Source: Streptomyces sp. P9-A2 (GTDB taxonomy: Bacteria > Actinomycetota > Actinomycetes > Streptomycetales > Streptomycetaceae). Taken from it: a stretch of DNA of 64,000 nucleotides. Made by a program: the position numbers and the translations under genes. Position 1 is the first letter of the stretch. Each line of letters begins with the position of its first letter. Under the pieces are notes generated by a model. The model was not told the origin of the DNA. It saw nothing but the letters and a program-made list of their open reading frames with translations, and made no database searches. The DNA is taken from assembly GCF_036634175.1 (NCBI RefSeq), contig NZ_JAZIFX010000001.1, forward strand, positions 6,262,001-6,326,000, given 5' to 3'. Below are positions 16,873-25,624 of the stretch, piece after piece.

Positions 16873-18143
16873 GTACTGCCCCCATCCCGCTCGGGCGGGT
16901 GCCCCCGCCGCGAGCCAGTGTTTCCGTCCCCTGCCGGCGGCGGGCGGTCCCCGCCGCCGGACCGACCCGCGATCGCGGTGCGGTACCCCTCCACCAGGCG
17001 CTCCAGCCCGACGGCCGGGCTGAAACCCTGTTCGTAACGGTGCCGGGCCGCCCGGCCCATCTCCCGGTTGTGTGCCCGCTCGACCGTGATCCGGCGCAGG
17101 CGGGAGGCGAGCGAGGCGGCGTCGTTCGGCCGGTGCAGCAGCCCGGTCCTGCCGTCCTCGACGAGTTCGGTGAAGGCGCCGTGACCGGCGGCGACGGCCG
17201 GGACCCCCGCCGCCATCGCCTCCACGACCACCAGGCCGAACGCCTCCAGCCACGTGGAGGGAGCCACCACGGCGACCGACCGCGCCACGGCCTGCCGGCA
17301 CTGAGCCGGGTCGTACAGGCCGACGTACCGCACGTCGTCCCGGCCCGCCGCCCAGGCGGCCACCTCCCGCTCCAGTGGCCCCGCGCCGGCGACCACGAGC
17401 GGCACGCCCACACCGCCGCCGGCGGCGATCTCGTCCCACGCGGCCATCAGCAGCCGTACCCCCTTGGCCTCCGCGAGCCGGCCGAGATAGAGCAGATGCT
17501 CGCCGTCGCCCGTCCGGCGGACCTCGGGGTCGGGCACGAAGTTGTGCTTCACCGCCAGCCGTCCGGCCGGCATGCCGGCCCCCACCAGGACGTCGCGCTG
17601 TGCCGCGGAGATGCAGAAGAACCGCTCCACGCCGGACCACCACCGCCGCCGGTTGACCGACAGGCTGACCGCGAGCGGCACCGTCGCCGGCCGGGAGTCC
17701 CGGTAGCAGCCGTGCCGGACGGCGGGCAGCGGCGTGCCCCCGACGCACTCGGTGCACGGCCGGCCGTCCCGCTGCAGCGTGCCGGGCGGGCAGACCTGCG
17801 TGTAGTTGTGCAGCGTGGCGACGGCGGGCACCCCGGCGTCGGCGCAGGCGGCCAGCACCGCAGGCGACAGCAGCGGGAAGACGTTGTGGACGTGCACCAC
17901 GTCCGGCCGCTCGCCGCGCAGCCGGGCGGCGAGCTCCCTGCGGACCGCCGGGTTCCACGGCACCAGCAGCGGCAGCGCGGCCTTGCCGAGCAGGGACCGG
18001 CCGGTGATGTCGTCGCTGCGCCGCTCGAACACCCCGACCCGGTGGCCGGCCCCGCGCAGCAGCGCCACCTCCCGGTCGACGACCATGTTCTCGCCGCTCG
18101 GCTGCTCCGAGCGGTAGCGGTTGTGCACCACGAGGACACGCAT
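16869..18143 (-). CDS. Family 4 glycosyltransferase
   Basis: This is a 424-residue GT-B enzyme. The N-domain has VVHNRYRSEQPSGEN and RPDVVHVHNVFPLLSP. The C-domain has LLYLGRLAEAKGVRLLM and the donor-site EAFGLVVVEAMAAGVP (E-x7-E) near residue 301. It also carries CPPGTLQRDGRPCTECV, a Cys-rich loop seen in some GT4 proteins of actinobacterial surface glycans. It likely adds a sugar to the lipid-linked unit in the cytoplasm. The C-terminal 30 residues are Gly/Pro/Arg-rich and poorly ordered. It is coupled by ATGA to the methyltransferase and lies 2 bp after the polymerase gene. Confidence 0.9.
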   Translation of the reverse strand: MRVLVVHNRYRSEQPSGENMVVDREVALLRGAGHRVGVFERRSDDITGRSLLGKAALPLLVPWNPAVRRELAARLRGERPDVVHVHNVFPLLSPAVLAACADAGVPAVATLHNYTQVCPPGTLQRDGRPCTECVGGTPLPAVRHGCYRDSRPATVPLAVSLSVNRRRWWSGVERFFCISAAQRDVLVGAGMPAGRLAVKHNFVPDPEVRRTGDGEHLLYLGRLAEAKGVRLLMAAWDEIAAGGGVGVPLVVAGAGPLEREVAAWAAGRDDVRYVGLYDPAQCRQAVARSVAVVAPSTWLEAFGLVVVEAMAAGVPAVAAGHGAFTELVEDGRTGLLHRPNDAASLASRLRRITVERAHNREMGRAARHRYEQGFSPAVGLERLVEGYRTAIAGRSGGGDRPPPAGDGNTGSRRGHPPERDGGST

Positions 18144-18145
18144 GC

Positions 18146-19417
18146 TCAGGTCACCTCCGATGTCCGGGCCCATCGCGGGACGCGCCGTCGTGGGACGCCG
18201 GGCGCCGGGAGGGCGGTGGCGGCGGCAGGCGTCGGGAGGGCGGTGGCGGCAGCGGGTGCCGCCAGCAGTGAGGCGGCCACGGCCAGATGCAGCAGATACG
18301 GCGAGGCGTCGCCCAGCCCGGCCTCGGTGTACGACGCGATCGCGCAATAGCTGATCAGGAAGAGCGCGCAGGCCCTCGACAGCGACGGCGGCCGCAGCAA
18401 CGCGACACCGCCCAGCACGATGATCATCGCCGCCACCAGGGCGACGCCGGTCGTCCCCTGCTCGTGGTAGACGGCCAGCCAGCTGTTGTCGATCGGCAGA
18501 CCGCCGAACGACTTGTCGCCCAGGCCCGCGCCGAACAGGTGCTCCGAGGTCGTCCGGGGCGCTGCCAGCAGGGCGTCCCAGACCTTGGCCCGGCCGGTGA
18601 GACTGGCGAAGTTCTCCTGGCTCTGTCCGCGCAGGAACCACGCCTGCAGCGCGGAGCCGAACCCCACCGCGGCCACGGCGGCGCACAGCACCGCCCAGGT
18701 GAAGAACCGGCGGGCGGCGGCACTGGTCAGGACGAGCGAGCCGATCGCCACCGTCAGCCCGGCGATCAGGCCGAGCGTGGCCGTACGGGTATGGGTCAGC
18801 GCCAGCAGGACCAGGGCCGGCACGACGACCAGCGCCGCGCCGCGCCGGTCGGTGCGGCGGCCCAGGACGAGCAGCACGGCGAGCCCGGTGATCACCGCGG
18901 CGTACTGTCCGATCTGCGGCGGGGTGAGCGGCCACAACGCGCCGACCAGCCGCCCCCCGTAGAGCTCGGGCAGGGCGGCGCCCGGCGAGACGACCAGGCC
19001 GGCGGCCACCGAGCAGAGCACCAGGAAGTACATCCGGATGTGGTGCCGGACGAACGTCGGGCCGCCGTCCCACCAGCGGCTGAGCAGCCACAGCGTGCCG
19101 ACGAAGAGAGCCAGCCGGGCGCAGCGGAACAGCGCGCCGAACCCGGACTCCAGGCTCGCGCTGGAGAGCACGCTCGGCACCAGCAGCAGGGTGAGGAGGA
19201 ACAGGAAGGCGCTCGGCCGGATGCGCAGCCGGGGATTGACCGCGAGCGCCAGCGCGAACGCGGCGACCAGCGCGCCCATGGTGACCGTCTGGATGAGGGA
19301 GCGGGGCAGCGGGACGATGGTCTTCGCCCCGGTGGAGCCGAGCGTGTTGAGGACCAGCAGCCCCCAGGCCGTCCCGACGATCTTCGGCGTGCGGTCCGTG
19401 CGGTCCGTGCGGTCCAT
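18146..19417 (-). CDS. O-antigen ligase/polymerase-like membrane protein (Wzy-type)
   Basis: This is a 423-residue polytopic protein with about 11 or more hydrophobic segments and a long periplasm-side loop containing NFASLTGRAKVWDALLAA and FGAGLGDKSFGGLPIDNSWL, the pattern of the Wzy_C/O-antigen ligase family. It is the likely polymerase that joins repeat units outside the membrane. ATG 19417 is used; GTG 19426 is possible. The start carries three near-identical 9-bp units (cggtccgtg on the plus strand) encoding Asp-Arg-Thr repeats. The C-terminal 40 residues are Ala/Pro/Arg-rich, including a duplicated ATALP-type stretch. Confidence 0.8.
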   Translation of the reverse strand: MDRTDRTDRTPKIVGTAWGLLVLNTLGSTGAKTIVPLPRSLIQTVTMGALVAAFALALAVNPRLRIRPSAFLFLLTLLLVPSVLSSASLESGFGALFRCARLALFVGTLWLLSRWWDGGPTFVRHHIRMYFLVLCSVAAGLVVSPGAALPELYGGRLVGALWPLTPPQIGQYAAVITGLAVLLVLGRRTDRRGAALVVVPALVLLALTHTRTATLGLIAGLTVAIGSLVLTSAAARRFFTWAVLCAAVAAVGFGSALQAWFLRGQSQENFASLTGRAKVWDALLAAPRTTSEHLFGAGLGDKSFGGLPIDNSWLAVYHEQGTTGVALVAAMIIVLGGVALLRPPSLSRACALFLISYCAIASYTEAGLGDASPYLLHLAVAASLLAAPAAATALPTPAAATALPAPGVPRRRVPRWARTSEVT

Positions 19418-19418
19418 C

Positions 19419-20939
19419 TCAACCACCGTCCCGTGTGCGGAAGGTGCTGCCCGCGTCCTGCCGGTACGGCGCCCCCTGCCACTGCCCGGGGTCGAGCACC
19501 CGGCTCGGGTCGTGGGCGACGAACTTCCATGGTCCGACGTAGACGTTGTCGTGCCAGCGGTTGTGCTGCCCGAGGGTGATCGCCTCGGCCACCCGCTCGC
19601 CCTGGTACGGCGACCAGTCCGGGTAGGTGCCGTAGTTGGCCAGCATCGCCATGCGGTCGCACTTCACCGTGCAGTCGACGACGGACTTGTCCAGCACGAA
19701 GCGGTTGTCGTGGATGTCCACCCGCTGGGTCTTCCACCGGCAGTCGGCGTAGAGCGGTGCGGTGGCGATCGCCGGCCGCGCGCAGCGGCCGGTGTCCTCC
19801 ACCAGCAACGTGCAGTCACCGGACGAGGTGTTGGCCGGACTGTTGCAGAACCGGTCGGCGTTCTCCCACAGGGTGATCCCGGACCAGTTGTTCTCCAGCA
19901 CGTTCCCGTTGATCTCGATCCTGTCCGTGCGGGCCCGGACCCGTGGTTCGCCGCCGGACTCGGACAGGTAGACGGTCGCGAACGGGAAGGTGTCGCCGCG
20001 GTCGGCGTACCTGCGGCCCTCGACCCAGTTGTTCCGCCGGATCGTGTTCTCGCGGATGACCGCGTTGTAGCTGGTCTCGTAGATCAGCGCGGCACCGTCG
20101 TTGGCCTCCAGCAGGTTGCCCTCGACGCGGAAGTCGTTGTTGTTGGTGTCCGCCCACAACCCGGTCCCGCGGTTGTCGTGCACCCAGTTGCCGCGTACGT
20201 CGGCGCCGTCGACGGCCCAGAACTTGATGCCTCCGGTGCAGCCGCAGCCCGGCCGCCGCCGCTCCCAGTCGCCGGTGTTGTTGCCCGTGATCTCGTTGCC
20301 CTCGACCACAAGGCCGGTGATACGGCCGCCGGCCTTGTACGCGTTCATGCCGTACTGGCCGTTGTCGCGCAGGCAGTTGGCGCGGACCTGCTGGCGGGCA
20401 CCGGCCATCAGCCCGGCGCCGGAGTTGTTCTGGACCGTCGCGTGCTCGATCACCCACCCGTCGGCCGAGTCGTGGTTGACCACGCCCTCGTCGTGCGGCG
20501 CGACGAAACCCTGCACGGTCAGATGGCGGACGGTGACGTCGCGGGCGGTGCCGCCGAACGCGTACTGGTTGGTCTTCCGGCCGTCGAGCACCGCGCCCGG
20601 CGCGCCGAGGTAGTGGTTGCCCTCCTTGGGGACGACCTGGGCGTAGCGGTCCGGTTCGAGTGTGTGCGTGCCCGGCCGGAGCCAGAACGTGGTCTTCGGG
20701 GGACTGCTCTTGGTCTTCGCGGCCAGGTCACCGGTCACCGCGGGGTCGACCGTCACCGCACCCGCCGGCGCCTTCGCCGGCCCGGCCTCGGGCTCGGCGC
20801 ACACCCGGGCCACGGACGCGGACGGCGATGCGGTCGGCTCCGGCCGCGCGTCCGGCGTGCCCTCGCAGCCGGTCGCCGCCAGCAGGACCAGCGCCAGCGG
20901 TGCCGCCGGTAACGCCCGGCGCCGCCACGTGCTTCCCAC
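19419..20939 (-). CDS. Secreted lipoprotein with right-handed parallel beta-helix
   Basis: About 506 residues. A positively charged start (WRRRALP) and hydrophobic stretch end in LLAATGC with the lipobox cysteine at residue 25, so it is a predicted membrane-anchored lipoprotein. The rest is a series of short beta-strand coils rich in Asn and Gly (NNTGDW, GNWVHDN, GNLLEANDG, GNVLENNWSGI) typical of pectate-lyase-like beta-helices that bind or cut acidic polysaccharides. Starts with GTG 20939 after gggaggaggg, a very strong ribosome site. Encoded next to a heparinase II/III gene within a biosynthetic run, it may trim, epimerise or hold the polymer. Confidence 0.85.
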   Translation of the reverse strand: MGSTWRRRALPAAPLALVLLAATGCEGTPDARPEPTASPSASVARVCAEPEAGPAKAPAGAVTVDPAVTGDLAAKTKSSPPKTTFWLRPGTHTLEPDRYAQVVPKEGNHYLGAPGAVLDGRKTNQYAFGGTARDVTVRHLTVQGFVAPHDEGVVNHDSADGWVIEHATVQNNSGAGLMAGARQQVRANCLRDNGQYGMNAYKAGGRITGLVVEGNEITGNNTGDWERRRPGCGCTGGIKFWAVDGADVRGNWVHDNRGTGLWADTNNNDFRVEGNLLEANDGAALIYETSYNAVIRENTIRRNNWVEGRRYADRGDTFPFATVYLSESGGEPRVRARTDRIEINGNVLENNWSGITLWENADRFCNSPANTSSGDCTLLVEDTGRCARPAIATAPLYADCRWKTQRVDIHDNRFVLDKSVVDCTVKCDRMAMLANYGTYPDWSPYQGERVAEAITLGQHNRWHDNVYVGPWKFVAHDPSRVLDPGQWQGAPYRQDAGSTFRTRDGG

Positions 20940-20953
20940 GTACCCTCCTCCCC

Positions 20954-23407
20954 TCAACCCTTGAACCCGAGCACGGTGGTGAACTCCTCCGCGCCGTCGG
21001 TGAAGCCGGTGCCGACCAGCGTCGTGGCGGGTTCCTTGCGGCCGAAGCCGGGGGAGTACCAGCCCAGCGGCGGGTCGCTCTCGCCGCGATGCGCCCGCCA
21101 GGACAGCTCCCCGGGCAGGTCGAGCTCCGCGGAGCGGTCCTCGCCGTCCCGGGCCCAGGTGAGTGCCGCCCGGTCCCCCACCAGGTCCGCGGTGATCGCC
21201 GGGCCGAGGTGGAACACCAGGCGCATGGCCCGGCGCGGGCCGCGCACCTCGTCGATCACCTTCAACTCCCGTCTGGCGGACGTCAGTTCCACCCGGCGGC
21301 GGTGCACGGACGGCCGGTAGCCGTCGTGCTCGGCGCACCAGCGGGCCACCCCCTCGCCGGAGGTGTCCACGGCCAGGACGCGGCTGCGGGCCTGCCGGGT
21401 CCACAGGAACGGGCCGCCGGAGACGGACTGGTCACCGCCGTCCACCTGGACAGTGTTGTGGCCGAGGGTCGACCGGAAGTACCGCCGCCACTCGGGCTGC
21501 CCGTGGTAGCAGTACGTCCCCGGATCGGCGAGCACGTCGACCCCGTCGTGCCGGACCTCCACGGACAGCGCGTCCGCGTGGGCGTGCGCGGCGATGGACA
21601 GGAATCCGTGCGGACCACCGTCGCAGCGGCACCAGATGCCCTCCGGGCCGCGCAGGATGGTGAGCCCCGCGTCGGCGAAACGGTCCGGCCGGCTCGCCGG
21701 GCGGGACACGGCCGGGGCGGGGCCTGCCGGGAGTTTCCCGCCGTCCGCTCGAAGGGCCGGCGCCGCGACGTCCGGTGCCTGCCCTCGGCGGGCGGTGGCG
21801 CCGGCCACGCGGCGGAGCCACTTGTCCAGCGGTGCCGTGCGGCGAGGGCGTGCGCCTGGCGCGGCGCGGAGCCACCCGCTCAGGGGTGCCGTGCGGCCAG
21901 GGCGTGTGCCTGGCGCGGCGCGGAGCCACCTGCTCAGGGGCGCCGTGCGGCGAGGGCGTGCGCCTGGCGCGGCGCGGAGCCACCCGCTCAGGGGTGCCGT
22001 GCGGCCAGGGCGTGTGCCTGGCGCGGCGCGGAGCCACCTGCTCAGGGGCGCCGTGCGGCGAGGGTGCGTGCCGAGGGCCGGGCGGAGCCACTTGTCCAGC
22101 GGTGCCGTGCGGCCGGGGCGTGCGCCTGGCGCGGCGCGGAGCCACCCGCTCAGGGGCGCCGTGCGGCCAGGGCGTGTGCCGGGGGCCGGGGCGCGGGCGG
22201 GAGACTTCGGATCGGCCCCGGGCCGGATGAGCGCGGCCAGCAGCGGGGTGCGCACATCGGTGCCGGCCACCTCCGGCCACCAGTCGAGCCGGCCGAACAC
22301 GGCGTCCCCGGTGGCCAGCAGCGAGGCCCAGCGGTCGGTGCCCGCGCCGTCCACGACCAGACCGTGCCCGTCGTCCGCGTCCCCCTGGCGCGGCGGCCGC
22401 AGCCGGTCGTCCACGACGGCCGCGAGCGCGTCGGTCATCCGCAGCAGCACCAGCCGGACCGACGCGGGGACCGGCACACCCGCGGTGTCCGCCTCGGCCA
22501 CCGCGGCCAGGCCGAGCTCCAGCACCAGTCCGTGGTACTCGGTGGCCAGCTCGCGGTTGAGGCCGGAGTCGAAGGTGTTGCTCCGCAGCCGCCGCTCCAG
22601 CGACCGCAGCGCGTCGGCCCGCAGGCGCGCCGAGGAGGGGAACCACCCGAACGCGCAGGCCGCGGCCAACTGCCCGGCGGCCTCGGCGATGACGTGGTTG
22701 TTCGCCGAGGACCCCCGGCTGGGGAAGGCGGCCAGCCAGCGCTGGTGATGCCAGATCTGGCTGCGCGCCACCGGGTTGCCCTCGAACAGAGCGGCCGCGC
22801 CCGGCCAGCCGTCGAGCAGCCGGCGGATCCACACCCAGGACAGCAGCCGGATCCCCAGCTCGATGCCGCTGGTCCAGTGCACCCCGCGCAGCGGCGCGTT
22901 GGCCGCCCACCACGACCGCAGGTGCTCGGCCACGCGCTCGGCGTACCGCTCGTCCCCGGTGACCGCGTAGGCGGCGGCGAGCACGGTGAGGTACTGGTGC
23001 CGGGACGGCTCCCAGATCTGCTTGATGTCCCCGACCGCGCCCTCGTCCCGGTACGGCACGTCGAAGGCGTAGCCCGAGGGAGCCCGGCGCCCGGTCTTCG
23101 GGTCGTACCACCAGTCCGGGTCGGCCAGGTCGTCGCGCTCCACCCCGAAGAACACGGCGTGCCCGGCCATCAGCCGGTCCGCCTCGGCGACGAGACGCTT
23201 CACGGCGTCCGGCGGCACCGCGGCGATCGTTCCCGCGGGCAGGACGGAGGTGAACCGGGCGCCGGTCACGGCCGGGCAGTCCGGCGGCGGCGCCGACCGC
23301 CACCGCCGCCTGCGCACCGCGTCGCCCACCCGGCCGCCGATCTCCCGCGGCCCCATCCGGGACAGCCGCCGCAGGTACCAGCCCGGACTCCCCGAGCTCA
23401 CAGTCAT
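20954..23407 (-). CDS. Heparinase II/III-family protein with an internal repeat insert
   Basis: This is an 817-residue protein. The N-terminal half is an alpha/alpha-toroid (DIKQIWEPSRHQYL, GIELGIRLLSWVW, NNHVIAEAAGQLAAACAF). The C-terminal half is the heparinase II/III beta-sandwich with SIAAHAHADALSVEVRHDG, DPGTYCYHG and RSTLGHNTVQVDGGDQS, holding the His/Tyr residues used for uronate elimination. Such proteins are frequent in exopolysaccharide clusters. Between the domains, residues about 410-535 are seven copies of an 18-residue Arg/Pro/Trp-rich unit foreign to the family, explaining the excess length. There is no clear signal peptide. ATG 23407 overlaps the upstream oxidoreductase stop (ATGA). 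Confidence 0.88.
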   Translation of the reverse strand: MTVSSGSPGWYLRRLSRMGPREIGGRVGDAVRRRRWRSAPPPDCPAVTGARFTSVLPAGTIAAVPPDAVKRLVAEADRLMAGHAVFFGVERDDLADPDWWYDPKTGRRAPSGYAFDVPYRDEGAVGDIKQIWEPSRHQYLTVLAAAYAVTGDERYAERVAEHLRSWWAANAPLRGVHWTSGIELGIRLLSWVWIRRLLDGWPGAAALFEGNPVARSQIWHHQRWLAAFPSRGSSANNHVIAEAAGQLAAACAFGWFPSSARLRADALRSLERRLRSNTFDSGLNRELATEYHGLVLELGLAAVAEADTAGVPVPASVRLVLLRMTDALAAVVDDRLRPPRQGDADDGHGLVVDGAGTDRWASLLATGDAVFGRLDWWPEVAGTDVRTPLLAALIRPGADPKSPARAPAPGTRPGRTAPLSGWLRAAPGARPGRTAPLDKWLRPALGTHPRRTAPLSRWLRAAPGTRPGRTAPLSGWLRAAPGARPRRTAPLSRWLRAAPGTRPGRTAPLSGWLRAAPGARPRRTAPLDKWLRRVAGATARRGQAPDVAAPALRADGGKLPAGPAPAVSRPASRPDRFADAGLTILRGPEGIWCRCDGGPHGFLSIAAHAHADALSVEVRHDGVDVLADPGTYCYHGQPEWRRYFRSTLGHNTVQVDGGDQSVSGGPFLWTRQARSRVLAVDTSGEGVARWCAEHDGYRPSVHRRRVELTSARRELKVIDEVRGPRRAMRLVFHLGPAITADLVGDRAALTWARDGEDRSAELDLPGELSWRAHRGESDPPLGWYSPGFGRKEPATTLVGTGFTDGAEEFTTVLGFKG
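21803..22180 (-). repeat. Minisatellite: seven tandem 54-bp units inside the heparinase gene
   Basis: Exactly seven 54-bp units lie end to end. On the coding strand each encodes 18 residues of consensus GxRPxRTAPLSxWLRAAP, with two units reading LDKWLR. Units alternate between GTRPGR and GARPRR types, so a 108-bp higher-order period is visible. Copy-number change keeps the frame. The repeats create long open frames on both strands, which are artefacts. Confidence 0.95.
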
Positions 23408-25587
23408 CGCGCCCTCGCCAGCGTCACCGGCGCACCGCCGGCCAGGCCCGCCCGCACCGCGAGGGTGGCCGCCGTGGTGGCCACCAGCGACTCCAGCGGC
23501 ACCGGCATCGGCCCGCCGGTCCGCACCGCCTTGACGAACGCGGCCAGCTCGGCGGCCTGGCCCTTGTCCCGGGCCTTGGGCAGCCGCGAACTGCCCCACC
23601 GCTTGCGGCCGTCGTAGACAGAGGCACGGACGAAGTCGTCGAGGCGCAGCGCGCGGCCGTCCGCGACCAGGTCCAGGGTCTCCTTGGGGAAGCCTGCCGG
23701 GCCGGTGGTGACGTAACCGATGGTGGCGGTGGACCCGTCCTCGTAGCGCAGCACGACCTGCAGGTCCTCGCCGCCGGGCGTGGAGAGCGCGTACACCGAG
23801 ACCGGGTCGGCCCCGAGCAGCCAGCTCGCCGTGTCGATGAAGTGCCCGCCCTCGCCCGCGAACCGCGAGCCTTCCGTGCCTTGTCGGAGGTACCAGCTGC
23901 CGTGGTCCAGGCGGCCCGCGTTGACCAGGTAGCGGACGTGTCCCGGCCCGGTCCGGGGGCCGAACCGCTTCCCGGCCTCCCGCAGCAGCGGCGCGAACCG
24001 GCGGTTGAAGCCCACCTGCAGCCGGTCGTTGCCGGACTCCTCCACCGCCGCGAGCACGCCGGCCAGCTCGTCCTCGGTGAGCGCCAGCGGTTTCTCCACG
24101 AACACCGCCTTGCCGGCCAGCAGCGCCTTCCGGGTCAGTTCGGCGTGCGAGCTGTGGCGGGTGACCACGAACACCGCGTCGACGGACTTGTCGCCGAGCA
24201 CGGCGTCGAGATCGGTGGTCGCCCCGGCGAAGCCGAACTTCCGCCGCGCGTTGGCCGCGGACAGCGCCGTCGTGGTGACGACCGTGGACAACTCGACGCC
24301 GTCGCGCCGCGCCAGGTGCGGCAGCAGCATCGACGTCGCGTAGTTCCCCGCCCCGACGAACGCGAGGCGTACCGGCGTCTTCGCGGCCCGGACCGGGGCG
24401 GACGCCTTTCCGCCGCGCCGCACCGCGGGCACGGCCACCGAGGGCGCCTCCGCCTCGACCTCCTGCTCGGGGTACCGGAACAGCACGGCCACGGCCTTCA
24501 GGCCGCCGTCCTTCAGACTCCGGTACGTCTCGACGGCGTCGTCGAAGTCGGCCGTGTGGGAGACCAGGGGTTCCACGTCGACGCGGCCGCGGGCGGCGAG
24601 ATCCAGGAAGCACGCCAGGTTGCGGCGCTCGGTCCAGCGCACGTAACCGATCGGGTAGTCCCGGCCCTCCAGTTCGTACTCCGGGTCGTAGCGCCCGGGG
24701 CCGTACGACCGGGAGAACCGGACGTCGAGCTCCTTCTCGTAGTACGCGTTCCACGGCAGGTCCAGGCGGCACTTGCCGATGTCGATCACCCGGCCGCGGT
24801 CCCGGCACAGCCGGGCGGCCAGCTCGACGGGCTGGTTGCTGTCGCCACCGGCGGCCAGGTACACCTGGTCCACGCCGTGACCGCCGGTGAGTTCGGCGAC
24901 GGCCTGCTCCACGGCCGAGGAGGCGGGATCGCCGCAGGCCGCCGCGCCCAGCCGCTCGGCGAGCTCGCAGCGCACCGGGTCGGGGTCGACCCCGACGACC
25001 CGGACCCCCGAAGCGGCCAGCAGCTGCACCACCAGCTGCCCGATCAGCCCGAGGCCGATGACCAGCGCCACGTCGCCGAGCTGCGGCTCGCCCTGGCGGA
25101 CGCCCTGCAGCGCGATCGACCCGACGGTGCCGAAGGCCGCGTGCCGAGGCGCGAGACCGTCCGGCACCGGGGCGTAGAGGTTCTTCGGCACCCAGTTCAG
25201 CTCGGCGTGCAACGCGTGCTCGTTGCCGGCGCAGGCCACCAGGTCGCCGACCTTCACATCGTCGATCCCGGCGCCGACCTGCTCGACCACCCCGCACAGC
25301 GAATAGCCCAGCGGCGTGTAGGAGTCCAGCTTGCCCATCACCTTGCGGTAGGTGGCGGGCACCCCGTTGACGGCCACGCTCTGCACGACCTTCGCCACCT
25401 GGTCCGGCCGGGAGCGGGCCTTGCCCAGCATCGACATGCCGGCCTCGGACACCTTCATGAGCTCGGTCCCGGTGGAGATCAGCGAGTAGGCGGTGCGGAC
25501 CAGCACACCGCCCGGCTTGCACCCCGGCACCGGCACGTCGAGCAGGGCCAGTTCGCCGCTCTTGTAGTTCTGTACGACCTGTTTCAC
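23404..25587 (-). CDS. Two-domain oxidoreductase (zinc-less MDR fused to Gfo/Idh/MocA)
   Basis: This is a 727-residue fusion. Residues 1-365 are a medium-chain dehydrogenase-like domain with GTVGSIALQGVRQG and the dinucleotide site VIGLGLIGQLVVQLL near 177. From about 400 there is a second nucleotide site (LAFVGAGNYATSML near 407) and the Gfo/Idh EKPLALTEDEL lysine motif near 500. These fusions regularly neighbour heparinase II/III and asparagine synthase genes in capsule clusters, where they are thought to oxidise a nucleotide sugar; that association is recalled knowledge, the substrate unknown. A central linker (375-400) is Glu/Ala/Pro-rich. It is coupled to the heparinase gene by ATGA. Confidence 0.88.
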   Translation of the reverse strand: MKQVVQNYKSGELALLDVPVPGCKPGGVLVRTAYSLISTGTELMKVSEAGMSMLGKARSRPDQVAKVVQSVAVNGVPATYRKVMGKLDSYTPLGYSLCGVVEQVGAGIDDVKVGDLVACAGNEHALHAELNWVPKNLYAPVPDGLAPRHAAFGTVGSIALQGVRQGEPQLGDVALVIGLGLIGQLVVQLLAASGVRVVGVDPDPVRCELAERLGAAACGDPASSAVEQAVAELTGGHGVDQVYLAAGGDSNQPVELAARLCRDRGRVIDIGKCRLDLPWNAYYEKELDVRFSRSYGPGRYDPEYELEGRDYPIGYVRWTERRNLACFLDLAARGRVDVEPLVSHTADFDDAVETYRSLKDGGLKAVAVLFRYPEQEVEAEAPSVAVPAVRRGGKASAPVRAAKTPVRLAFVGAGNYATSMLLPHLARRDGVELSTVVTTTALSAANARRKFGFAGATTDLDAVLGDKSVDAVFVVTRHSSHAELTRKALLAGKAVFVEKPLALTEDELAGVLAAVEESGNDRLQVGFNRRFAPLLREAGKRFGPRTGPGHVRYLVNAGRLDHGSWYLRQGTEGSRFAGEGGHFIDTASWLLGADPVSVYALSTPGGEDLQVVLRYEDGSTATIGYVTTGPAGFPKETLDLVADGRALRLDDFVRASVYDGRKRWGSSRLPKARDKGQAAELAAFVKAVRTGGPMPVPLESLVATTAATLAVRAGLAGGAPVTLARAR

Positions 25588-25624
25588 CCGAAGTCCTCGT
25601 CCTCTTGTCTCTACGCCTTTGTCT

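Noticed and set aside
21803..22180. Possible CRISPR array
   Set aside because: The units are contiguous 54-bp copies without unique spacers and are coding in frame; this is a minisatellite.
21594..22748. A 384-residue plus-strand frame across the heparinase gene, itself repetitive
   Set aside because: It is the antisense image of the 54-bp repeats; repeats of a length divisible by three keep several frames open. No ribosome site or family.
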